Shown here: in pieces, positions 56,336-64,000 of the stretch | Numbering within the stretch: the first letter of the stretch is position 1 | Layout: each line of letters opens with the position of its first letter | Source: Mucidula mucida | Lineage: Eukaryota > Basidiomycota > Agaricomycetes > Agaricales > Physalacriaceae | Direction of reading: 5' to 3' | DNA length: 64,000 bases | NCBI GenBank assembly: GCA_015501055.1 | Contig: JADNYV010000063.1 | Location: 62,001-126,000 of the forward strand | The notes under the pieces: generated by a model | What the model was told of the DNA's origin: nothing | Databases searched by the model: none | The model's input: only the letters and a program-made list of their open reading frames with translations | Made by a program: the position numbers and the translations under genes

Positions 56336-56834
56336 GGGCGATAAGGCGACGTGGTTTATGTCGCCGACAGTGTTCAACGACGATGACGGCACATTGGGCA
56401 AGTTCTCCACCCAGCAGGAACTAGTGGATCGGATGAACGAATTGACGGTGCTGAATGGAAGCGTAGAGTTGATTGGACGGTTTGACGCATCCAAGCCTCT
56501 GGTCCTCACACACAACGATCTCAACGCAAGGAACGTGATGGTCGATAAAGACAAGCGGTTATGGCTGATAGACTGGAGCGAGTCTGGCTTCTTTCCCGAA
56601 TTCTGGGAGCGATTGTCGATGCAAATGCAGCAAGCAAACGAAGAGCGCGTACAAGAGAAGAAACTGGGTGACTGGCGAAAATTGATGACAATCATGTGCG
56701 GAGAAAGCTCAGCGGAGGCATCGCAATTCCTGGCATGGTGCACGGCTGTTTACCATCGACGTCCAAGAAAGCCACCTGTCACAATAGTGCTTCCCGATGG
56801 TGATTACTTGATGTCTCTCGATGAAGTTGCTTAG
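55720..56834 (+). CDS. APH/choline-kinase-fold phosphotransferase
   Basis: Small-molecule kinase of the aminoglycoside-phosphotransferase superfamily; in fungi the substrate is usually unknown. Exons: 55720-55746 (MYQEQRANE), 55804-55866, 55921 onward. The N-lobe has ADHPYLGRRTLIRFAEDAVVKP, with lysine at the ATP site, and VPKVRRVLKVERRGLYLVVM. The C-lobe has the Brenner motif LTHNDLNARNVMV (catalytic Asp, Asn) and LWLIDWSESGFFPEFWE (metal-binding Asp). Between the lobes, near 56321, the frame changes. A perfect GTACGT donor (56322) and CAG acceptor (about 56368) would restore it, giving RRTLVFNDDDG. The paralogue reads this stretch as coding (PGYVEEGDKA), so it may be a new intron or a one-base deletion. 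The end is at 56834. Confidence 0.65.
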
Positions 56835-57638
56835 GACAGGTCGCTTTTTTGTCATCTCGAAACGCACATGATATATACAATTCCTGCTATGCGAGCAATG
56901 TTCCTGCTTAAGTCGAAGGTTACGCATCACATAGATGGCCTCTGCCCTACAGTGCTAGCACTGAGACGCGGGGCTTACTACTGCAGTGTGTGTTCAAGAT
57001 CTAAAGGCTATACAAACTCGTTTACTCGCTCCACGGTAGCTGACAATGAGGTCCCCCTATATTCACCGTACAAAGGCTCCGACGATTATCACGTCTGAGG
57101 TGTGTGCGCGGCAGCATCAACACCTGAGTGAGGTACGTCGCAGAGCAAGCCAACCGTCACAGACTAGCACCATAATGCGAGTCTCACCAAGCAAGTCTAG
57201 TCCCTGAAAGTTGTTCCCTCATAGACGCGGGAGGTTCATACTCCACTGCAGACAATGATGTGTTCGGACTACGCAACTACGGACTAGAGCACGGACCACG
57301 AAACCACGAACAAGCACACGGACACGGACACGGACACGGAACTACGGAACCACCAACAACAGCGTGGAACCACGAACCACAAACAAGATCTGGAGCACGG
57401 AACACGAATCCCACGGACAAGAGCGCGTACACAACCATGACACGGGGCTACGAACGAACTCGAAAAACATGTCGCGCGGCTACGAGACGAACAAGAGCAT
57501 GCCACGCTGAGGTGTACAGGCTGCTCACATAGATGAAGTGACAGTGGGTTAATGTCGTGTGTAATGTGAGGTGACAAAGTATGGTGGTGGATGTAAATAC
57601 TAATCAACGGGTCCGTTCTCCTTCATGGTGATAGGTCG
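56835..57638. other. Spacer with a short tandem-repeat tract
   Basis: No supported gene. From about 57270 to 57430 the DNA is a degenerate CACGGA/CACGAA-type repeat, with four uninterrupted ACACGG-like units near 57317-57341. Confidence 0.5.
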
Positions 57639-58430
57639 ACAATAAGACGTGGTCCAGGATAATCCCACGTCTTTGAGTACGACGCCAAGCCTCTGGACCA
57701 CGAATTGTGTGTCCAAAGTCTCACCTCACGGGAGTGGGAAGGAGACGAAGACGTTTGAAACAGGACCAAACACGCGACTTACTGGAAAATGACATCTGGA
57801 TCGATATATCAAGAGCGGCGGGCGAACGAGGTGAATGCCACCTACCTATGTGACAACAAAAACCAACCCATGGTCTCTCATTAGGCAAAGAAACCTCTGA
57901 ACAACGAACAGGCAACTCCGGCCGAGTCCAACACGATCCTCTGGAAGGTGAGCACGCTCGCTTGCTGTCCTTTTGAGATTGATATGAAATGGGAACAGGG
58001 ACGTAAAGAGGAGAGTTTCACAGACGAAGAAATTATCCAGCTCGTGATGTGTAACACCACGCCCGACGGTCTGGCGGAGGCAGATCATCCGTACCTTGGG
58101 CGTCAATCAGTAATACGATTTGCTGAAGACGCAGTTGTAAAGCCAGTATACACTCCAACAGAGGCACTTGTACTCGCCATGGTTGCCGAACATACTTCAT
58201 CCCCGTGCCAAAGTGCGTCGCGTACTCAAGGTGGAGCGGCGGGGATTGTACCTGGTGGTGATGGATTTTATTCGAGGGAAGCAGCTTGCAGCTATCTGGG
58301 GGGACATGTCTGAGAAGATAAGGAACAGTGGCACGTACACTGCAAGGATACGTACAGCAGTTGCGTAAAGTGGATGTCCCTCGCCGAAGAATCCCCGGGT
58401 ACGTGGAGGAGGGCGATAAGGCCAAAGCGA
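57639..58430 (+). pseudogene. APH-kinase second copy, N-terminal half, broken
   Basis: Direct duplicate of copy 1. The start methionine is ATA here. The frame is recognisable (ESFTDEEIIQLVMCNTTPDG, ADHPYLGRQSVIRFAEDAVVKP) but is broken by single-base losses near 58198 and 58211, and two more near 58313 and 58327. It reads through the place where copy 1 shifts frame (RRRIPGYVEEGDKA), then homology stops at about 58430. Its C-terminal half is found inverted at 58846-59328. Confidence 0.75.
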
Positions 58431-58499
58431 ACAGCTGTGCCGAGATTTATTGGTCAATCGTGCTCGAGGCTGAAGACATATCAACCCCTACGCATTCCC

Positions 58500-58745
58500 C
58501 CAGTGCCCTCGCTCACCTTCACGCTCAACGTCGACAACGCTATGAAATTTGGCACCGGCACCGCGTTGTTCGGCCAAGATGTGGCCGCATCCGTTGCTGT
58601 CGCCATCAACAATGGCATGACGCGTCTTGACGGTACGCAGGTGTACAGGAATTCTGTGACACGGCGGCGGAATGACAGCGTCCAAGACACCGCGCTCAGA
58701 GCTCTTCATCGCCACGAAGCTGAGGAGGGGGGACCATCATCACAC
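58500..58745 (+). pseudogene. Aldo-keto reductase N-terminal fragment
   Basis: KFGTGTALF...DVAASVAVAINNGMTRLDGTQVYRN resembles the first strands of the aldo-keto reductase barrel, with the catalytic-Asp/Tyr region (LDGTQVY). RSELFIATKL, the next barrel block, follows in a different frame, so the fragment is frameshifted and truncated. It lies between the two halves of the split APH copy, probably brought in by the rearrangement. Confidence 0.6.
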
Positions 58746-58845
58746 CGTCATCACGTTGACAAGTGAATTCATCTCCATACCCAAGTTTCGACACAATACG
58801 ATATCATGTGCATTCCAAGATAACCAAAAAAAAAACCGACCCGTT

Positions 58846-59328
58846 CTACACAACTTCATCAATGGACATCAGGTAGTCACCGTCGGGAAGCACTATTGGC
58901 ACAGGATCCTTTCTTGGACGTCGATGATAAACAGCCGTGCACCATGTCAGGAATTGCGACGCCTCCGCTGAGCTTTCTCCGCACATAACTGTCATCAGTT
59001 TTCGCCAGTCAGACAGTCTCTTCTCCTGTACGCGCTCCTCGTTTGATTGCTGCAATTGCATCGCCACCCGCTCCCAAAATTCAGGGAAGAAGCCAGACTC
59101 GCTCCAGTCAATCAACCACAACCGCTTGTCCGCGTCGACTATAACATTCCTCCCGTTAAGATCGTTGTGGGTGAGGACCAGAGGTTTGGATGTGTAGAAC
59201 AGTCCTACTTCTTCTACGCTTCCATTCAGCACCGTCAACTCGTTCATCCGGTCGACTAGTTCCTGCTGTGTGGCGAACTTGCCCAGTGAGGCGTAATCAT
59301 CGCTGAACACCACCGGCGACCTCGCCAA
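58846..59328 (-). pseudogene. APH-kinase C-terminal half, inverted
   Basis: 160 codons matching residues from VFNDDDGTLGKF to the end of copy 1. LTHNDLNGRNVIV and LWLIDWSESGFFPEFWE are intact, and the end is SIDEVV. It lacks any N-lobe and runs opposite to the N-terminal half at 57639-58430. Together they are one gene copy broken by an inversion. The frame itself is undamaged, which suggests that the break is recent or that the frame is under little decay. Confidence 0.7.
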
Positions 59329-60782
59329 GGGATTCTAATTGTCGTCAGTGTGCGCCCGTGATGACTCGGAGGCCGAGGAGGGACGCACGGAGGACTTGGG
59401 TGACAAAAATGAGACCTCGAGATAGAAATCAGCCAGGGAATACGATAACCGGTAGACCATCCGTCCTCCGGAACCTGTCCATCAATACGAGTCACTTGTA
59501 CCCAGCCGTGCAAGTAACAATCGTATGGGGACACCATGAACAGACAAGGCAGAAATATGGTCACCGGTCCACAAGTTTAGCAAGAAGTGTGGTCAGGAAA
59601 ATGAATTAAAAGAGCGACCTAAACCGCGACCCGATGAATGGCATCAACGAGTATAATAGCCGGTAGACTACTACTCGTCTTGAATCGTAGGAAATCGCTG
59701 CTGGTAAGGAATAAATTCTCAGGAGCTCTGCGCTCCAATCTCGGCGTGCGCGCGCAATGGTAAGTAGACACATGTACGAAAGATCCACAGAACAGTACGG
59801 CGTGTTTGGGTGACTCAATAGACCACCCGCACGGGCACGAAGCGATGATATCCGAGTCTCTGACCGTCTCAACTGTTCCACAGCAAGGAGTAGAAGCCGT
59901 GTCAGCACTTGTCTTTTGTCGAAACCCGAAGCCGAAGGTAGTGTCTCGCGAATATGACTCGGTGTGCAGGTTCCTTCGGACTAGGAGGAGGTAGAGGCTC
60001 CAGGCGATTCCAGAGAAGATATAACCGATTCAAGTAACCTGTTTAATCATCTCTTCGACCTGGACGTTCGAACGTCGGGGAAGTCGTTGATGGTGATTGT
60101 TAGGTCGTATTTGACGTCGGAGGCCTAGTAGGAAGCGGTTAAATAAGTAGTAGATTTACTAGAGTGATGTAAGGCAGGAAATGCGAGAAAAGGACTGGAC
60201 CGTTGAACGCACAAGTATGCCAATGCAAGAGCGCATTAATGAGACCTTGCTTAGAATGACATCAAAACAAAGCCCACCCCAAAATGCATATATAATATGT
60301 AGCGTTCACCCCTGCCACAGAAAGGAGGATAGCCGATAGACCATTCGTCCTTCAAACATTTGCATTTCAGCGGTCGTCGTAAGGATTCGATTCCTGGTTC
60401 TTCGTGGATCAATGAGGACGAGAACCGAGACAAAGGAATGGGCCTACCGGCGTGACAAGTCAACAATATTGAGACCAGTGAAATATAGGCCTTAAAACTA
60501 GAGACGCGTCAATCAACTGAATACAAGACAGAGTCCTCCACGCTCATCCCATACAGTGCAGTGGCGATGGTGGCGGGAAGAGTTAAGATGCATGAGTGTT
60601 GCTGGGCCACAGATTCAGGAAGCTGGAAGGGCGCGGTGCCTTCAGGGTAAGATGGGCGAAAACGAAAAGCGCAATTGACTCAAGAGTCTCGACTCCTCCC
60701 AAAAAGGACTGACCAGGCCCACGTGCTTCATGACGCGGCAACGGTCGCAATTTAAATTAGCGCATTTTCGTTCCTAACGGCC
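59329..60782. other. Gene-poor stretch with repeated module copies
   Basis: No intact gene. It carries three minus-strand copies of a module at 59443-59470, 59651-59678 and 60329-60355. The module's best form reads GGACGGATGGTCTACCGG and can encode EDGWSTGYR. About 100 bases beside the first copy also match sequence around 63000 and 63850. Confidence 0.5.
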
Positions 60783-61518
60783 ATGTCCAAGCAGCGCATC
60801 CGTTCTCCCTCCGTCGAGATCGTCTCCTATACGCCCGCCATCCTCTTTTCGCGCTCGCCCAATGTCCTGCAGCCAACTGCTGGCGCCTCGACCAGCAAAA
60901 AGCGCAAATACACTGGCAGAGACATTGCCGATTCGTCATCCTCAAAGCGCGCAAAGACTGCCTCGGCGCCTGCTCCTGCTGTATCCCAAGACCGCTGGAA
61001 ATGGATTAATCGTTGCAAACCCGAGATGTACGTCGCCTTCCTCTTGCCTGCCCACTACCATAACGCGCATTGTATCAGCGATATGAAGGGCACTAAGATT
61101 GAAGCGTCTAATTGCGGCGGGACGTACTTCAAGACGACTGCCAAGACGCTCGAGATGCGCCTGGACAAGCTTGAAGCGTTCTTTAACGAGTGCGACGGCG
61201 ACGAGTCGGGCCATCCACATTACGGGTACCCAGAGCTGTGCAAGCCCAAGGTGAAGGCGAGGAAGGAAGATGATAGGTGGAGCTGGGTGAATAGGTGTCG
61301 CCCGGAGATGTAAGTCTTGTCGGCTTTCCTTTCTGTGATGGTACGTTGACCGTGCATGTAGTCGATTGAAACGCACTGCGATCGAGGCGTACAATTGCGG
61401 CGGATGCTATTTCCGTGCTACGGGAAAGACTATCGAGGACCGTTTGGACAAGATGGAGAAGTTTTTGTCAGAATGCGGTGGTGACGAGACGAGGCATTCT
61501 TCTCATGGTTCCTTTTAG
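60783..61518 (+). CDS. Small protein with an internally duplicated two-exon domain
   Basis: Three exons (60783-61027, 61079-61309, 61362-61518) give 210 aa; both introns are phase 2. The basic N-terminus (KKRKYTGRD, SSKRAK) suggests nuclear location. Two copies of a domain follow. Copy 1: DRWKWINRCKPEI, intron, KIEASNCGGTYFKTTAKTLEMRLDKLEAFFNEC. Copy 2: DRWSWVNRCRPEI, intron, AIEAYNCGGCYFRATGKTIEDRLDKMEKFLSEC. The intron interrupts the same codon in both. No known family is recognised; conserved Trp and Cys residues suggest a compact fold. The end is at TAG 61516-61518. Confidence 0.75.
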
Positions 61519-64000
61519 ATGCGATGCTTATAATTCTGCTTTACTTTAGCTCTGACTACTTACTCTATACACATCAATTCTAATGATGAGCGTGTCTTTT
61601 TCCCTCTTTTCCTTTTGTTGCTCAGACCACTGCCACTGTCAAACTCGAAGGACCTGCGATGGTGGGTATCTAAAAGGCTCATTTGCCGGACTTCTCCTTG
61701 ATACTGGCTACCGCACTGGCCTTGATACCCGTGACGACAGGTAAGTAGCACTACTCGCGGATAGTCCGTCACATATCCTTGAGTCTAGATGTCGTCGCCT
61801 TCATGAATGGTATTCAAGCATGATATTCGCGTCCTGCAGTGTCGCTCGACTTCCTGGAAGGTTGGGACCTAGCCTTTCGATACCAACGCTGCATGACGCA
61901 CTTACCCAATCCTATGCCTCATTCACGAGAGTAAAAAAAGCCAGACGAGTACTCTTTCCGTTATTTTGGAATATGAATATCACTAAAAGCTACATTCAGA
62001 AGGACCAATGGTTTACCGGCTATCGTCCTCCAACATGTTTTGACCCGGTCACAGCCTGCTTGCTTCTTGCACCGGTAAACAGATTTCTTCCATCTCTGAT
62101 CTGTTCATTACGCGCAGTCAATTGCTCTTCCGGCAAGTTCAATTGCTATCTTCTCGTCTACACTTCCTTCAACCGCCTCCCAGGCCTCGGCCACAAGATC
62201 GCCACAGCCGACTCCGTTCCTCGTATGCGCAGACGTTGTATCTGGGCTCTCCGTGCTCATGCTCCGCCGTATAAAACTCCATCTTCACGGCGGAAGACTG
62301 ACTTTGGTTGAGAGAACAGATTCATGTATTCCCCCCAAACCAAAGTCAGGTGGAAAAATATTGTCAGTGGTTCATAGTTGCACAGGACATGGAGAGGATA
62401 ACCGTTAGACCATCCGTTCTCGTGAAAAGCTGCTTCTTTGATCACTTCTTCATAGTTCTGTTGCCCCAAACAAGTCCTATCAATATACAAAACAAAACGA
62501 CTCGACGGCGGATGGTTTAGCGGTTCTGTCTGCTCTCGCTAAGATATCTTGCTACTGTACTTTTTCGTACAGAGTACTAATGGTTGGCTCCTCCTCCGTG
62601 TGCGACCTCCAATACGGGCGCGCACCGACAACCATTAGCGAGGGGGTAAAGGGAGTAGGACGAACAGCGTTGTTGGTCAATTGTTCAAGAACCTCAAAGA
62701 CTTGCTGTACCAATGTGAGATTGATCACGGAGCCTGGAGGCTGAGATTGGGTGACGGTTCCGAAGGAGAGGGTTGGTCGGAGCGAGAGCATTGTGAGAGC
62801 TTCAAGTAAGTACTGTTAGTTGGATTGTGTTTCTCACCGGCACAGGATAAGTAGTCTAACGGCTATTGGCATCCTGATTCCTGGTGACTCGAAAATATGA
62901 CACCTTTTTCCATTCTTTTTCTGGTCATGCTCCTTGCTAAAGTTGTGGACCGGTAACCATATCTCTGTTCCTTTCGTCCCACAAAAGACAGCGTTGCATC
63001 GTTACTAACAAGTGACTATTCATAGACAACAACTTGAGAGACGGGTTAAGGAGGACGGATGGTGTAGCGGTTACCGTCTTCTTCAGTTATGCGTTGGAAC
63101 GCTGGTATTTTTGCCCGCAGTGGCTCATCCTCCGTGAGTTACTCCCTCCTTCTGAATTCCCTATGCGTGAGTGTAGATCCACTATCTACTACTACTACGA
63201 CATGACCAGGCACACATACAGCCCACACCTGCTTCGACCGCTTCCCAGGCCTTGTCAAATATGACTTTTAGAGCACCACCGCTAACATACCTCGTGGCTA
63301 CAGAGCTCTCCGTGCGTTACTCCCCTTCTGTCCCCTCCCCGCCCCCGGTACGTGACTTCACCATACGCGTACTACGGGCACACACTGACTACTATTGGCA
63401 AGAATTACAGGTCAACCGGAGGCTTGTTGTCAGTAGTACACCGTGACCTTGCTGTTTTGGTTTCGGTTCATTTATGCCACCCCTGGAACTTGCAAGTCGG
63501 TCCAAAAAATTCGCTAGTGGAGCAGTATGAATAAGATAACGGTTAGACCATCCGTAACCCATTCTCATGAAAAGATGTTCTTCTAACCCTTGACTTGATT
63601 ATGGCTCCATACAGTTGCGCGCCGGATAGTTTGAGCTTCAAGTCCGAGTACTGCTGCGGGGACGTACTAATCGTTACCAGCAGCGGTTCAAGCGTACTTA
63701 TAGAGCGAGTGGTCTAAAAGGCTATCATTCTAATGAATGATCTGCTTGAGAGATTTTTTTTACTCAGTATTTCTCGCCAAGCTTCTTGCTCAAGTCCTGA
63801 ACCGGTAACCGCCGTATTTCTGCCTTGTCCATTCATGGCGTCCTATACAAGATAGCCTTGCATCGCGGCCAACAAGTGACTATTCATACCCAACAACTTG
63901 ACGGATGAATTGAGGGCGGATGGTCTAGCGGTTAAATACTGTCTTTCTTCGTGGTTCGTATGCCTGTTATTCTTGTGTCGACCCTCCATGAGTCACTACC
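61519..64000. repeat. Gene-poor end with six copies of the WS-GY module
   Basis: Module copies lie at 62001-62030 (+), 62397-62424 (-), 62505-62535 (+), 63049-63080 (+), 63532-63560 (-) and 63922-63950 (+). The longer blocks at about 62930-63085 and 63778-63950 are direct repeats of each other and match the reverse complement of about 59440-59590. The block contains an exon-like piece ending VVDR, a GTAACC...CATAG intron and an exon starting QQLE. Copies are variously frameshifted. No intact gene was found. A short inverted repeat (GACTTTGGTT / AACCAAAGTC) lies near 62301-62347. Confidence 0.55.

Noticed and set aside
57270..57430. CRISPR-like or telomeric repeat
   Set aside because: The CACGGA-type units are short, degenerate and without spacers; this is an ordinary simple repeat in a eukaryote.
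60360..60400. tRNA suggested by GATTCGATTCC near 60385
   Set aside because: No acceptor or D stem could be paired around it.

Overview
This is nuclear DNA of a filamentous basidiomycete, most likely an agaricomycete. Genes are split by many short GT-AG introns (about 45-60 bases), genes are dense on both strands, and several families expanded in mushrooms are present: F-box proteins, degenerate protein kinases, APH-type kinases and HSPA12-like Hsp70s. No bacterial, viral or organellar signature was seen. All gene models come from reading splice signals, reading frames and paralogue alignment by eye; no database was searched.

Layout. 1-5.5 kb: a PWWP-like gene cut by the window edge, a large low-complexity nuclear-type protein gene, and sparse DNA. 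5.5-14.0 kb: a Zn2Cys6-like coiled-coil gene (minus) divergent from an F-box gene (plus), then a second, frameshifted F-box gene. 14.2-16.05 kb: a protein-kinase-like gene and a remnant of a second copy. About 16.45-52.48 kb: a giant imperfect palindrome. Left arm about 16.45-30.59 kb, right arm about 37.73-52.48 kb, hinge about 7.1 kb. The mirrored gene order from outside to inside is: soluble coiled-coil gene A, membrane-anchored paralogue B, HSPA12-like gene C, Zn-cluster gene D2, F-box gene E, Zn-cluster gene D1, Zn-cluster gene D3. The hinge holds a tRNA-like gene, an F-box-like gene, an AT-hook/PWWP-like gene and a non-autonomous hAT element. 52.5-64 kb: a polytopic membrane protein, a poorly understood gene, a duplicated and broken APH-kinase locus with an aldo-keto reductase fragment, a small gene with an internally duplicated two-exon domain, and a gene-poor end full of a short repeated module.

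The most notable content is the palindrome and what it carries. The arms are a patchwork: stretches with no difference in 60 bases lie beside stretches about 79% identical, suggesting gene conversion between arms. Lesions are distributed between the copies: the right F-box copy has an 8-base frameshift deletion, the left D1 copy has indels, left D3 is a three-part chimera, and right A has lost its start codon. A 631-bp TA-flanked transposon sits in a right-arm intron, and its empty site is preserved in the left arm. The D family is apparently undescribed: its N-terminal cysteine pattern is a Zn2Cys6 cluster with altered spacing, followed by long coiled coils. It is repeatedly paired head-to-head with an F-box gene, and the F-box promoters share a motif. 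Whether the products act together (zinc-cluster regulator, F-box adaptor, Hsp70, membrane coiled coil) is inference from linkage only.
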